Positions 1-9,088 of a DNA stretch of 64,000 bases are shown here, piece by piece. The notes beneath the pieces are model-generated. The model was not told where the DNA came from. It saw only the letters and a list, made by a program, of their open reading frames with translations, and ran no database searches. Each line of letters opens with the position of its first letter. The first letter of the stretch is position 1. A program made the translations under genes and the position numbers. The DNA is from Pseudomonas sivasensis. Its GTDB lineage: Bacteria > Pseudomonadota > Gammaproteobacteria > Pseudomonadales > Pseudomonadaceae. Location of the stretch: positions 29,870 through 93,869 of the forward strand of contig NZ_JAAOWU010000021.1 in the NCBI RefSeq assembly GCF_013778505.1, in the 5' to 3' direction.

Positions 1-356
1 TCATTGACGGTCTGCGGGCCACGTAAAAACAGCAGCCCGATCAGGATCACCTGCGCCGGTACTAGCTCCAGTGCCTTGTCCACACGGTGTTCCCAACGGT
101 CTGCGCGGCTGCCCATCACCAGGCGGGTGAAGCCTTGGCCTTCCAGTACGCGCAGGCTTTGCCCGACCTGGCCCTGGCTGAGGTTTGTCACTGGTTCACG
201 GCTGGTCTTCTGATTGCAGGCCAGCACCAGGGCGTTGAGGGTCAGGGGGTAGGTTTCCGGGTTGGTTGCCTGTTTTTCGATCAGGCAGCCCAGAATGCGG
301 ATTTCCGTGCTGTTCAGGCGCGGCTCAGGGGTGTCGGTGTCGTGCTCGGCGGTCAT
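1..356 (-). CDS. YceH-like (DUF480) protein, 3' end outside window
   Basis: Only the N-terminal part (about 118 residues) lies in the window; the frame runs off the left edge. Reading from ATG at 356, the protein has an acidic start and then LNSTEIRILGCLIEKQ, followed by a stretch with NPETYPLTLNALVLACNQK, which is the conserved opening of the DUF480/YceH family (UPF0502), a tandem winged-helix-like fold. The molecular function of this family is not firmly established. It is divergent from the DUF1993 gene. The family assignment is good; function is unknown. Confidence 0.85.
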   Translation of the reverse strand, partial: MTAEHDTDTPEPRLNSTEIRILGCLIEKQATNPETYPLTLNALVLACNQKTSREPVTNLSQGQVGQSLRVLEGQGFTRLVMGSRADRWEHRVDKALELVPAQVILIGLLFLRGPQTVN

Positions 357-473
357 CGCGCGTTCCCTATGCAGTGAAGGCCACTAGCGTAATCCTGAAA
401 AAATAAAAGACAAGCGCCGGGCATGGCTATAATCGCTGCTGGTTCCAACCCTGCCATTACCGATGAGACTGTC

Positions 474-983
474 ATGACTATTTCCCTGTACGCCGCCTCC
501 ATCCCAGTCTTCAAGCAAATGCTTAACGCCCTCAGCGATGTGCTGAACAAGGCCGAAGCCCACGCTACTGCCAAGAACATCGAACCCAACGCTCTGTTGC
601 AAGCGCGTCTGTTCCCGGACATGTTCGCACTGGTGCGCCAGGTGCAGATCGCCGTCGACTTCGCCAAAGGCGTTTCTGCGCGCCTGGCCGAGATCGAAGT
701 GCCTAAATACGAAGACAGCGAAGTGACCTTCGCCGACCTGCAAGCGCTGATCGCCAAGGTCCTGGCGTTTGTCGACACCATCAATCCTGAGCAAGTCGAC
801 GGCAAAGAAGGTATCGAGATCATCACCCGCCCAGGCACCCCGAAAGAGAAGCGCTTCAGCGGCCAGTCCTACCTGCTGACCTACGGCCTGCCGCAGTTCT
901 TCTTCCACGTCACCACCGCTTACGCCTTGCTGCGCCATAACGGCGTTGAAGTGGGCAAGCGTGACTACATGGGCGCGTTCTAA
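474..983 (+). CDS. DUF1993 domain protein
   Basis: 169 residues from ATG at 474 (MTISLYAASIPVFKQML). The open frame extends upstream to 423, but that N-terminal extension lacks family similarity and the internal ATG gives the usual DUF1993 start. The sequence shows the family pattern of an N-terminal helix with VFKQMLNALSDVLNKAEAHA and a C-terminal segment LPQFFFHVTTAYALLRHNGVE, consistent with the DinB-like four-helix bundle seen in related families. No enzymatic function is known for DUF1993. It stands alone, ending just before a strong terminator shared with the convergent sstT. Confidence 0.85.
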   Translation: MTISLYAASIPVFKQMLNALSDVLNKAEAHATAKNIEPNALLQARLFPDMFALVRQVQIAVDFAKGVSARLAEIEVPKYEDSEVTFADLQALIAKVLAFVDTINPEQVDGKEGIEIITRPGTPKEKRFSGQSYLLTYGLPQFFFHVTTAYALLRHNGVEVGKRDYMGAF

Positions 984-991
984 GCTTCCAT

Positions 992-1035
992 AAAAAAACC
1001 GGGGCAGTTCCCTCTGGAATCGCCCCGGTTTTTTT
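992..1035. terminator. Bidirectional intrinsic terminator
   Basis: A GC-rich stem (AACCGGGGC with GCCCCGGTT arms, extended by GTTCC/GGAAT-type pairing) is flanked by an A-run on the left and a T-run on the right. It sits between the convergent DUF1993 and sstT genes and can terminate both. Confidence 0.9.
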
Positions 1036-1046
1036 GTGCGCGAACG

Positions 1047-2267
1047 TTAAGCTGGTTGCTCTTCCTTGCCCAGGCACGCAGCGGCGGTGAACAGCACATC
1101 GGTGGAGGAGTTGAGCGCAGTTTCCGCCGAATCCTGCAGCACACCGATGATGAAGCCGACGGCCACCACCTGCATGGCGATTTCACTCGGAATACCGAAC
1201 AGGCTGCACGCCAGCGGGATCAGCAACAGCGAACCCCCGGCCACGCCTGATGCGCCGCACGCACACACGGCTGCGACCACGCTAAGCAGCACGGCGGTCG
1301 GCAGGTCGACGTTGATGCCCAGGGTATGCACGGCGGCCAGGGTCAGCACGGTGATGGTGATCGCGGCGCCGGCCATGTTGATGGTGGCACCCAGCGGGAT
1401 CGACACTGAATAGGTGTCTTCATGCAAGCCCAGGCGTTTGCTCAACGCCAGGTTTACCGGAATGTTCGCTGCGGAGCTGCGGGTGAAGAACGCGGTGATG
1501 CCGCTCTCGCGCAGGCACATCAACACCAGCGGATAGGGGTTGCGGCGCAGCTTCCAGAACACGATAGCCGGGTTGACCACCAAGGCCACGAACAGCATGC
1601 AGCCGATCAACACCAGCAGCAGGTGCGCGTAGCCGAGCAGGGCGCCGAAACCGGAAGTGGCAAGGGTCGAGGCGACCAGGCCGAAAATACCCAGGGGGGC
1701 GAAGCGGATAACTACGCGCACGATCAGGGTCACGCCGTTGGAGAGGTCGTCGAGCACGGTGCGGGTGGTTTCGCCCGCATGGCGAATGGCGATGCCCATG
1801 CCGATCGCCCAGGCCAGGATGCCGATGAAGTTGGCGTTCATCAGCGCGCTGATCGGGTTGTCCACGACGCTGAGCAGCAGGCTTTGCAGCACCTCGTCGA
1901 TACCGCCGGGAGCGCTGACGGCGGCGTCATGGGTGACGAGCACCAACGGCGAGGGAAACCACATGCTTGCAATCACCGCCACCACGGCGGCGGCGAATGT
2001 GCCCAGCAAATACAGGAACAGAATCGGTTTGATATGGGTTTCCTGGCCGTGTTTATGGTTGGCTATCGAGGCCATCACCAGCACAAACACCAATATCGGC
2101 GCGACTGCCTTGAGCGCGGCGACAAACACTTTGCCGATAAATCCGGTGGCTCTGGCGGCTTCAGGCAACAGCAATGCCAGCAGAATGCCGGCGATCAAAC
2201 CGATGACGATTTGCGTGACCAGGCTGACGCGTGTCAGCCGTTGGAGGAGGGAAGGGGCAGGAGTCAT
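1047..2267 (-). CDS. sstT: Serine/threonine:Na+ symporter SstT
   Basis: 406 residues, the normal SstT length, in the dicarboxylate/amino acid:cation symporter (DAACS) superfamily. It should import serine and threonine with Na+ at the inner membrane. Multiple hydrophobic segments are obvious (for example VSLVTQIVIGLIAGILLALL at residues 14-33). The helical-hairpin serine-rich stretch FFTRSSAANIPVNL and the GATINMAGAAITI motif of the substrate/Na+ site are present, as is the C-terminal ALNSSTDVLFTAAAC. It is a single gene ending at the shared terminator; no regulator is attached. Confidence 0.93.
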   Translation of the reverse strand: MTPAPSLLQRLTRVSLVTQIVIGLIAGILLALLLPEAARATGFIGKVFVAALKAVAPILVFVLVMASIANHKHGQETHIKPILFLYLLGTFAAAVVAVIASMWFPSPLVLVTHDAAVSAPGGIDEVLQSLLLSVVDNPISALMNANFIGILAWAIGMGIAIRHAGETTRTVLDDLSNGVTLIVRVVIRFAPLGIFGLVASTLATSGFGALLGYAHLLLVLIGCMLFVALVVNPAIVFWKLRRNPYPLVLMCLRESGITAFFTRSSAANIPVNLALSKRLGLHEDTYSVSIPLGATINMAGAAITITVLTLAAVHTLGINVDLPTAVLLSVVAAVCACGASGVAGGSLLLIPLACSLFGIPSEIAMQVVAVGFIIGVLQDSAETALNSSTDVLFTAAACLGKEEQPA

Positions 2268-2508
2268 AAACAGTTGTCTCTAGTTTTTTTAGTAGGGCGC
2301 AGCATTGCAGGCGAAAGCGCTGTAGGAAGCAGGCGGCGAGTCTAGCATGCTGTAGGACATGTCCCGTTTAGTGCGGCATTCCGTCACCCACGGCGGCGAG
2401 CCTTGTTCAACTCCGGACATACTCTGTTAAGATTCGCCCCCTCTCAACTTTCCTATCCGTCAGCGGGCCCTCCGGGCTGTCGTTGATGTCGTTGTTTCTG
2501 GAGTTTTC

Positions 2509-3666
2509 ATGCTGTTTCCCATCCTGCTGCTGTCGGCCGCCGGCTTTACCGTGCTGACCACAGAATTCATCATCGTCGGTCTGCTGCCGTCGATTGCCCG
2601 GGACCTGAATGTCAGCGTGTCCCAGGCGGGGCTGCTGGTGACGCTGTTCGCGTTTACCGTAGCGGCGTTCGGGCCTTTCCTAACGGCGTACTGCGCTCGT
2701 TTCCCGCGCAAGCGCCTGTTTATCACCATCCTGATCATGTTCGCGGCAGCCAACACCGTGGCCGCGCTGGCGCCGAATATCTGGGTAATGGCCTTGGCGC
2801 GTCTGATTCCGGCCCTGGGCTTGCCGGTGTTCTGGGCCTTGGCCAGCGAAACGGCGGTGGACATCGTCGGCCCGGAATACGCCGGGCGTGCCATTGAAAA
2901 GATCGGCTTCGGCATTGTCTGCGCCACGGTATTTGGCATCCCGGTGGGCACGCTGATTTCCGATATGTTCGGCTGGCGTACCGCGTTCGCCATCCTGGCT
3001 GTGGTGGCGTTGGCCAAGGCTTTGCTGCTGTTTATCTACTTGCCAGTGACGAAACCGAAAAACGACGAAGTGACACTGCGCTCGCAGTTCAAGATCCTGC
3101 GCAACCCCTTGATGCAGGGTCATATCCTGCTGTCGATCCTGGTGTTCAGCGGCATGTTCACGGCTTATACCTACCTGGCGGACATCCTTGAACGCCTGGC
3201 CGGTTTCGACGGGACACTGGTGGGCTGGTGTCTGATGGGCTTTGGTGCTGTCGGGCTGATTGGCAACTCTTTGGGCGGCCGCGCTGTGGATCGCCACCCG
3301 TTGATCGCGTCCATGGTGTTCTGCGGTTTCATGATCGCCGGCATGGTTGCATTGGTGCCGGCGATTCACTCCACCGTCGGCCTGGCGGCAGCGATGGCGG
3401 TGTGGGGCGTGACCCAAGCGGCGATGTTCCTGGTCAGCCACGTGCGACTGATGAAGGCCGCGCCCCATGCGCCGGCGTTCGCCGCGTCGCTCAACATTGC
3501 CGGGGCCAACCTGGGGATTGGCTTGGGGGCGTTGGTCGGCGGGCACGTCATCGACACCTTTGGCCTGGGCAGTCTGGGCTTTGCGGCGTCCGGGTTTATC
3601 CTGGTGTCGATCCTGCTGGCGCTGTGGCTGATGACCGCCAAACAGCCGGTCGCGTCCGGGGCCTGA
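2509..3666 (+). CDS. MFS transporter, DHA1 family (exporter-like)
   Basis: 385 residues, predominantly hydrophobic with about 12 predicted membrane segments. It opens with FPILLLSAAGFTVLTTEFIIVGLLPSIA, the TM1 pattern of AraJ/PbuE-type drug-H+ antiporters (DHA1), and has the loop 2-3 region TAYCARFPRKRLF. Substrate cannot be told; relatives export arabinose polymers, purines or drugs. ATG 2509 has a GGAG at good spacing. The frame is open for at least 22 codons upstream without an ATG, so a slightly longer start is not excluded. Convergent with nhaR with a 4-bp gap. Confidence 0.8.
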   Translation: MLFPILLLSAAGFTVLTTEFIIVGLLPSIARDLNVSVSQAGLLVTLFAFTVAAFGPFLTAYCARFPRKRLFITILIMFAAANTVAALAPNIWVMALARLIPALGLPVFWALASETAVDIVGPEYAGRAIEKIGFGIVCATVFGIPVGTLISDMFGWRTAFAILAVVALAKALLLFIYLPVTKPKNDEVTLRSQFKILRNPLMQGHILLSILVFSGMFTAYTYLADILERLAGFDGTLVGWCLMGFGAVGLIGNSLGGRAVDRHPLIASMVFCGFMIAGMVALVPAIHSTVGLAAAMAVWGVTQAAMFLVSHVRLMKAAPHAPAFAASLNIAGANLGIGLGALVGGHVIDTFGLGSLGFAASGFILVSILLALWLMTAKQPVASGA

Positions 3667-3670
3667 GCCT

Positions 3671-4573
3671 TCAGGGCAGGGCGGTGAACAGCTCGCGCCT
3701 TGCCCCTTCGGTAATCGCCACGATGCCGGGGTGCTTGACCTTGCGTTCCACCGAGATCGCGTAGAACGACTCGGTGACCGCATCGGTCTGACCGATCAGC
3801 GCCACGCCGTACTGGCGCACCACCTCCTCGGCAATCACGCTGGGAGCGATAAAAATCCCGCTGCCGGATTGGCCAAACGCCTGCATCAGGGCGCTGTCAT
3901 CGAACTCGCCGATGATCTTCGGCTGGATCTGCTGCTCGGCGAACCAGCGTTGCAAGCGGCTGCGCACTACCGTCTCCGCGCCTGGAATCAATAGCGGCGC
4001 GCCGTGCAAGCACTGTGGGAAATCGCCGCCATGTTGGTCGGCCAATGCCTGAGTGGCAAAAAAGCTGATGCCACATTCCCCCAATTTCTGGCTGTAGCCC
4101 TTGATGTCGAGGTGCGACGGCATCGGGCTGTCGGAGATCACCAGGTCCAGGCGCTGGATCGCCAGGTCGGCCAACAGGCGTTCGAGTTTGTCTTCGCGGC
4201 AGGTGATGCGCAGCGGCTCGCTCAGCTCCATGGTCGGCGCGATCAGACGGTAGACGATGGACTTGGGCACCACATCCGCCACACCGACCCGGAACACAAT
4301 CTGCTGTTGATCGGGTTGCGCGCGCAGCATTGCTTCCAATTCATTGCCGGTCTGGAACATGTGCTCGGCATAGGGCAGAGCCTGGCGTCCGGCTTCGGTC
4401 AGCTCCAACTGGCGGCCGACTCGTTGAAACAGCGCGATACCGAAGGTTTGCTCCAGCAGGCTGATCTGCCCGCTGATGGTCTGGGGCGTGAGGTTCAGTT
4501 GCTCACAGGCGCGCACAATGCTGCCGGTTTTGGCCACGACCCAGAAGTAGTGCAATTGTCGGTAATTGAGCAT
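3671..4573 (-). CDS. nhaR: LysR-family regulator, NhaR type
   Basis: About 300 residues. The N-terminus MLNYRQLHYFWVVAKTGSI with the winged-helix stretch LNLTPQTISGQISLLEQTFG matches NhaR, a LysR activator that in enterobacteria responds to Na+ and activates nhaA and osmotically controlled genes. The effector domain (about residues 90-300) includes GVADVVPKSIVYRLI, also NhaR-like. I chose the internal ATG at 4573 because MLNY is the family start; an ATG at 4585 adds MMAA. No Na+/H+ antiporter gene is adjacent, so its target here is unclear. The divergent neighbour is a small lipoprotein. Confidence 0.82.
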   Translation of the reverse strand: MLNYRQLHYFWVVAKTGSIVRACEQLNLTPQTISGQISLLEQTFGIALFQRVGRQLELTEAGRQALPYAEHMFQTGNELEAMLRAQPDQQQIVFRVGVADVVPKSIVYRLIAPTMELSEPLRITCREDKLERLLADLAIQRLDLVISDSPMPSHLDIKGYSQKLGECGISFFATQALADQHGGDFPQCLHGAPLLIPGAETVVRSRLQRWFAEQQIQPKIIGEFDDSALMQAFGQSGSGIFIAPSVIAEEVVRQYGVALIGQTDAVTESFYAISVERKVKHPGIVAITEGARRELFTALP

Positions 4574-4704
4574 GGCAGCCATCACTTCGTAAAAACCGAA
4601 GTATATGCTAGAAAAATACGAATTTTACTGAAGTGTTCGCGTGCATAGAATGCCTCGCTATCGCGGGGCCACTATTTGGACCCAATGGTTCTAACGAGGA
4701 ATAC

Positions 4705-4959
4705 ATGATGAAGCTCAATTCCCTGGGCGCGGCATCGTTGCTTGCGCTTACCTTGGTAATGATCAGTGGTTGCGATCAGGTCGAGAAAAGTGCTCAGCAG
4801 GTCTTGGGCAAGGCCACCGAGTCGGCCAAGCAAGCCATCGATGACACCCACAAGGCTGCCGAGCAGGCATTGAGTGAAGCGACACAAGGCCTTATCAGTC
4901 CGCAAAAAAAGGACGATCAGGAAGAAAACGAGTCTGACTCGAACAGTAAAGAAGCTTAA
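4705..4959 (+). CDS. Small lipoprotein
   Basis: 84 residues from ATG 4705, preceded by ACGAGGA. Signal peptide with lipobox ISGC (Cys at residue 23) predicts a mature lipoprotein beginning CDQVEKSAQQ. The mature part is a hydrophilic alanine/lysine/glutamate-rich helix (KATESAKQAIDDTHKAAEQALSEATQ) with heptad-like spacing and an acidic-serine tail, resembling small apolipoprotein-like envelope proteins. It is followed after 28 bases by the TerC gene on the same strand and may be co-transcribed. No family name can be given; function unknown. Confidence 0.85.
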   Translation: MMKLNSLGAASLLALTLVMISGCDQVEKSAQQVLGKATESAKQAIDDTHKAAEQALSEATQGLISPQKKDDQEENESDSNSKEA

Positions 4960-4987
4960 TTTCCCGGCACAACCTCAGGACTGACCT

Positions 4988-5737
4988 ATGGATTACCTTT
5001 TACAACTGGCCGCCAGCCCCACCGCCTGGGTTGCACTGGCCACCCTGATCGTCATGGAAATCGTGCTGGGCATCGATAACCTGATCTTTATTTCGATCCT
5101 CACCAACAAATTACCCGAGCAGCACCGGGCCAAGGCACGGCGCATCGGTATCAGCATGGCGCTGATATTGCGCCTGGGCCTGTTGAGCACTATCGCGTTT
5201 ATCGTGCAGTTGACGGCACCGGTGTTTGAAGTACTCGGCCAGGCGTTTTCGTGGAAGGACATGATCCTGATCGCCGGTGGTCTGTTCCTGGTGTGGAAGG
5301 CCACCACCGAAATCCATCACAGCATGGACCCGGAGCCTGAAGAGAAAGCGTCGGTTGGCAACACCGTGGCCATTGGCTTCGCCGCGGCGATCGGGCAGAT
5401 CCTGCTGCTCGACCTGGTGTTCTCCATCGACAGCATCATTACCGCCGTGGGCATGACCGAGCACTTGCCGATCATGATCATTGCCGTGGTGACCTCGGTG
5501 ATCGTGATGCTGGTGGCGGCTGAGCCGTTGGCCAAATTCATCAACGACAACCCGACCGTGGTGATGCTGGCCCTGGGCTTCCTGATCATGATCGGCATGA
5601 CGCTGATCGCCGAAGGCTTCGGCGCCCATGTGCCTAAAGGCTACGTGTACGCAGCCATGGCCTTCTCGGCGGCCATCGAATGCTTGAACATCGCACGACG
5701 CAACCGTCACAAGCGTTTGCTCGCTGCCCGCCAGTAA
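4988..5737 (+). CDS. TerC family integral membrane protein
   Basis: 249 residues, seven or so membrane segments, with the TerC signatures ATLIVMEIVLGIDNLIFISIL near the N-terminus and LLLDLVFSIDSIITAVGMT in the middle, both carrying the intramembrane Asp residues thought to handle metal ions. It lacks the C-terminal CBS/CorC domains of longer YoaE/YegH relatives. TerC proteins are linked to tellurite resistance and to metal (Mn2+/Ca2+) export; the substrate here is not known. Ends at a strong terminator. Confidence 0.88.
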   Translation: MDYLLQLAASPTAWVALATLIVMEIVLGIDNLIFISILTNKLPEQHRAKARRIGISMALILRLGLLSTIAFIVQLTAPVFEVLGQAFSWKDMILIAGGLFLVWKATTEIHHSMDPEPEEKASVGNTVAIGFAAAIGQILLLDLVFSIDSIITAVGMTEHLPIMIIAVVTSVIVMLVAAEPLAKFINDNPTVVMLALGFLIMIGMTLIAEGFGAHVPKGYVYAAMAFSAAIECLNIARRNRHKRLLAARQ

Positions 5738-5750
5738 TCGCTGAAACCTG

Positions 5751-5788
5751 AAAGCCGGCTGTGCTCGCAAGCGCCCAGCCGGCTTTTT
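5751..5788 (+). terminator. Intrinsic terminator after terC-like gene
   Basis: Stem AAAGCCGGCTG / CAGCCGGCTTT with a loop of about 15 bases followed by a T-run, directly after the TerC stop and before selD. Confidence 0.88.
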
Positions 5789-5831
5789 GCTGTCTGGTAG
5801 ACTCCCCCCACTTGTTACTTTGAGGTCCACC

Positions 5832-6866
5832 ATGAACCAGCCGATTCGCCTTACCCAGTACAGTCACGGCGCGGGTTGCGGTTGCAAGATCTCGCCCCAG
5901 GTATTGGAAGTTATCCTTGCCGGCAGCGGCGCACAGAACCTCGACCCCAACCTGTGGGTCGGCAATGCCTCGCGGGACGATGCGGCGGTGTATGCCATCG
6001 ACGACGAGCGCGGTGTGGTCTCCACCACGGACTTTTTCATGCCGATTGTCGATGATCCCTTCGACTTCGGCCGCATAGCCGCTACCAATGCTATTAGCGA
6101 CATCTACGCCATGGGCGGCGACCCGTTGATGGCCATCGCCATTCTCGGCTGGCCGGTTAACGTGCTGGCGCCGGAGATTGCCCGGGAAGTGATTCGCGGT
6201 GGCCGTTCGGTGTGCGACGCCGCCGGTATCCCTCTGGCAGGCGGCCACTCCATCGACGCGCCGGAGCCGATCTTCGGCCTGGCCGTGACCGGCATCGTGC
6301 AAAAGCGCCATATGAAGCGCAACGACACCGCCACTGCTGGCTGCCAGCTGTACCTGACCAAGCCGTTAGGCATCGGCATCCTCACCACTGCCGAAAAGAA
6401 GGGCAAGCTGCGCGAGGCTGACATCGGCCTGGCCCGCGATTGGATGTGCACCCTCAACAAGCCCGGTAGCCGTTTCGGCAAGCTGGCCGGCGTTACAGCC
6501 ATGACCGACGTCACCGGTTTCGGCCTGTTGGGCCATCTGGTGGAAATGGCTGACGGCAGTGGCCTGACTGCACGCATCGAATATGAAAAAGTCCCACGCC
6601 TGCCCGGCGTCGAGTACTACCTGGACCAGGGTTGCGTACCCGGCGGCACCTTGCGCAACTTTGACAGCTACGCCAGTAAAATCGGGCGCGTGCAGGAGTT
6701 GCACAAGCGCGTGCTATGCGACCCGCAGACCAGTGGCGGGCTGCTGATCGCCGTTACCCCCGAAGGTGATGCCGAGTTCCATGCCGTGGCGAAGGAACTG
6801 GGCCTGAGCCTGGAGCCGATCGGCGCACTGGTAGAGCGACAGACCAACGCGGTAGAGGTGTTTTGA
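5832..6866 (+). CDS. selD: Selenide, water dikinase SelD
   Basis: 344 residues. Makes selenophosphate from selenide and ATP for selenocysteine and 2-selenouridine synthesis. The start MNQPIRLTQYSHGAGCGCK matches the E. coli protein; the catalytic pair is Cys16 and Lys19 (a Cys form, not selenocysteine). Mg-ATP binding residues lie in NASRDDAAVYAI and GRIAATNAISDIYAMGG, and the C-terminal part has LCDPQTSGGLLIA. ATG 5832 follows a GAGG. It overlaps selU by one base (TGATG), so translation is coupled. The pairing with selU shows that tRNA selenation is the use of selenophosphate visible here. Confidence 0.96.
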   Translation: MNQPIRLTQYSHGAGCGCKISPQVLEVILAGSGAQNLDPNLWVGNASRDDAAVYAIDDERGVVSTTDFFMPIVDDPFDFGRIAATNAISDIYAMGGDPLMAIAILGWPVNVLAPEIAREVIRGGRSVCDAAGIPLAGGHSIDAPEPIFGLAVTGIVQKRHMKRNDTATAGCQLYLTKPLGIGILTTAEKKGKLREADIGLARDWMCTLNKPGSRFGKLAGVTAMTDVTGFGLLGHLVEMADGSGLTARIEYEKVPRLPGVEYYLDQGCVPGGTLRNFDSYASKIGRVQELHKRVLCDPQTSGGLLIAVTPEGDAEFHAVAKELGLSLEPIGALVERQTNAVEVF

Positions 6867-7999
6867 TGGCAACTGACATCACCGATTACCGCGACATTTT
6901 CCTCAACGACCGGCCGATGATGGATACCCGCGCGCCGGTGGAGTTCATCAAGGGCGCGTTCCCCGGCGTGGTCAACCTGCCGCTGATGAACGATGACGAG
7001 CGCCAGCGCGTCGGCACTTGCTATAAGCAGCAAGGCCAGCAGGCGGCAATCGTCCTTGGGCACCAGTTGGTCAGCGGCAAGGTGCTTGAAGAGCGCCTGG
7101 CACGTTGGACCGAGTTTGCCCAGGCCAACCCGGACGGTTACCTGTATTGCTTTCGTGGCGGCCTGCGTTCGCAATTGGTGAAACAGGTGCTCAAGGACGA
7201 GTCGGGTATCGACTATCCGCGGATCGGCGGTGGCTACAAGGCCATGCGCACGTTTCTGTTGGAGACCGTGGACCAGGCGGTCGAACAGTGTGATTTCGTG
7301 CTGTTGGGCGGCCTGACCGGCAGCGGAAAGACCGAGGTCATCAATCAGTTGAACAATGGCCTGGACCTGGAAGGCCACGCCAATCACCGTGGTTCCAGCT
7401 TCGGCAAGCGCGCCACCGGCCAGCCGTCCAACATCGACTTCGAAAACCGCCTGGCAGTGGACGTTCTGAAAAAACGCGCACGTGGCATCGAACAGTTTGT
7501 GCTTGAGGACGAAAGCCGCATGATCGGCAGCTGCGCCTTGCCGCTGAACCTGCACCGGGGCATGCAGGTGTATCCAATGGTGTGGCTGGAAGAAAGCCTG
7601 GAAAACCGTGTAGAGCGGGTATTACGCGAGTACGTGACCGATCTGTGTGCGCAGTTCGCCGTAGCGTTTGGCGAAGCGGGTTTCGAGCGGTTTGCCGAGC
7701 GGCTGACCCAGAGCCTGGCCAATATCCACAAGCGTCTGGGGGGCGAGCGCTATCAGCGTTTGCACGCGCTGATGCAAGCGGCCCTGGCTGAACAGGCCCG
7801 CAGCGGTAGTGTGGACTTGCATCGGGGTTGGATCGTGGGGTTGCGTGAGTACTACGATCCTATGTACGCGTTTCAACGTGAGAAGAAAGGTGCACGGATC
7901 GAGTTTGCCGGGGAGCAGGCAGCGGTGGTGGAATACTTGCGCGAGCGTGGGGCTCGCTCGCGCAATCGCCATCAGCCTAACCACATAACTAAAGAATGA
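6866..7999 (+). CDS. selU: tRNA 2-selenouridine synthase SelU (MnmH)
   Basis: 377 residues. Converts 2-thiouridine to 2-selenouridine at tRNA wobble position 34 through a geranylated intermediate. The N-terminal rhodanese domain (about 1-130) has the catalytic Cys95 in YLYCFRGGLRSQ; a P-loop GGLTGSGKT follows at about 148-156 in the C-terminal half. The start is the ATG overlapping the selD stop; a TTG one codon upstream is an unlikely alternative. The 3' end overlaps the convergent permease gene by 11 bases, and the last residues (RERGARSRNRHQPNHITKE) look like a non-conserved tail. Confidence 0.95.
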   Translation: MATDITDYRDIFLNDRPMMDTRAPVEFIKGAFPGVVNLPLMNDDERQRVGTCYKQQGQQAAIVLGHQLVSGKVLEERLARWTEFAQANPDGYLYCFRGGLRSQLVKQVLKDESGIDYPRIGGGYKAMRTFLLETVDQAVEQCDFVLLGGLTGSGKTEVINQLNNGLDLEGHANHRGSSFGKRATGQPSNIDFENRLAVDVLKKRARGIEQFVLEDESRMIGSCALPLNLHRGMQVYPMVWLEESLENRVERVLREYVTDLCAQFAVAFGEAGFERFAERLTQSLANIHKRLGGERYQRLHALMQAALAEQARSGSVDLHRGWIVGLREYYDPMYAFQREKKGARIEFAGEQAAVVEYLRERGARSRNRHQPNHITKE

Positions 8000-9044
8000 C
8001 CGCCCCGATCAACCCACACACCACCCCCACCAGCATGGTCAATCCGGCCACCGTCACCAGCACCCGCGCATCGAAATCCTTACGCAGCATCAACAGCGAC
8101 GGGAGGCTTACGCTCGGCAGGGTCATCAGCAAGGCCACGGCCGGGCCGGTGCCCATGCCCAGGGCCATCATGGTTTGTACGATGGGGATTTCAGCCGCTG
8201 TAGGAATCACAAACAACGTGCCGACAATCGCCAGCGGCACCAGCCATACCAGGCTGTTGGCCATGGCGCCGTCCACATGGGGGAACAGCCATACCCGCGC
8301 AGCACCCAGGATCAGCACCGCCAGGATGTAGATGGGGATTGTGTTCCAGAACAGCTGCCACAGGGTGCGCAACCAGCGGCTCAGGAAAGGTTGCGCCTCG
8401 ATGGTGCTGACGTCGGCGACAGCGTCCAACGCCGCTTCAGGCATCTGGTCCGGGCGAGCAATGCGCTGCGCCACCAACGACACGCCCACCACCAGCACAA
8501 TTCCCGCCACCAACCGCAACGCGGTAAATCCCCAGCCGAGCACAAAGCCCATGAACACCAGGGTGGCAGGATTGAGCACCGGGTTAGCAATCCAGAAAGC
8601 GAGCGCCGCGCCCACCGACACCTGCTGGCGCCGCATGCCCGCCGCCACCGGCGCCGCGCAGCAACTGCACATCATCCCCGGCAAGGCGAATAACCCGCCG
8701 CGCACGGTCGAACCGAGGCCTGCACGGCCGAACAGGCGCAGCAGCCAGTCACGGGGGATCAGCACTTGCAGCAGCGAACCAAGGATCACCGCCAGCACCG
8801 CGGCTTTCCAGATCGCCAGGAAATACACCTGGGCATAGGCCAGCGCTGCCGCCAGGGGCGAGCTTTGTTGATCGTTGAGAATCGAGGCGCCGATGCTGTG
8901 ATTGTCGGCCGCTACAAATGCCTTGAAGTAGTAGGGCGACCACTTCACGTAATAGAGGCCTATGCAGGCCACCAAGAGGAACAGCGCTGGTTTCCACCAG
9001 AACGACCAGCCCCGTACGGGCTGGGTGGAGGAGAGTTTAGACAT
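7989..9044 (-). CDS. UPF0718/SO_0444-like permease
   Basis: 351 residues with about eight membrane segments. The stretch GGLFALPGMMCSCCAAPVAAGMR is a cysteine-containing motif of the UPF0718 (DUF318) permease family, which includes the ArsP-type and SO_0444-type metal/metalloid efflux proteins; NPVLNPATLVFMGFVLGW is the second conserved piece. A role in metal or metalloid export is likely by family, substrate unknown. ATG 9044 has GGCGGA upstream; a TTG at 9068 would add 8 residues. Monocistronic, convergent with selU. Confidence 0.8.
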   Translation of the reverse strand: MSKLSSTQPVRGWSFWWKPALFLLVACIGLYYVKWSPYYFKAFVAADNHSIGASILNDQQSSPLAAALAYAQVYFLAIWKAAVLAVILGSLLQVLIPRDWLLRLFGRAGLGSTVRGGLFALPGMMCSCCAAPVAAGMRRQQVSVGAALAFWIANPVLNPATLVFMGFVLGWGFTALRLVAGIVLVVGVSLVAQRIARPDQMPEAALDAVADVSTIEAQPFLSRWLRTLWQLFWNTIPIYILAVLILGAARVWLFPHVDGAMANSLVWLVPLAIVGTLFVIPTAAEIPIVQTMMALGMGTGPAVALLMTLPSVSLPSLLMLRKDFDARVLVTVAGLTMLVGVVCGLIGAVIL

Positions 9045-9088
9045 GCTGATGATCCGCCGGTGAGTCAATAGCGACGCATCATACGCTG

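Noticed and set aside
4960..4987. Mn2+ (yybP-ykoY) riboswitch before the TerC gene
   Set aside because: Only 28 bases separate it from the lipoprotein gene and no such structure is visible further upstream.
5832..6866. Possible selenocysteine codon in selD
   Set aside because: The catalytic position is an ordinary Cys (Cys16); there is no in-frame TGA.
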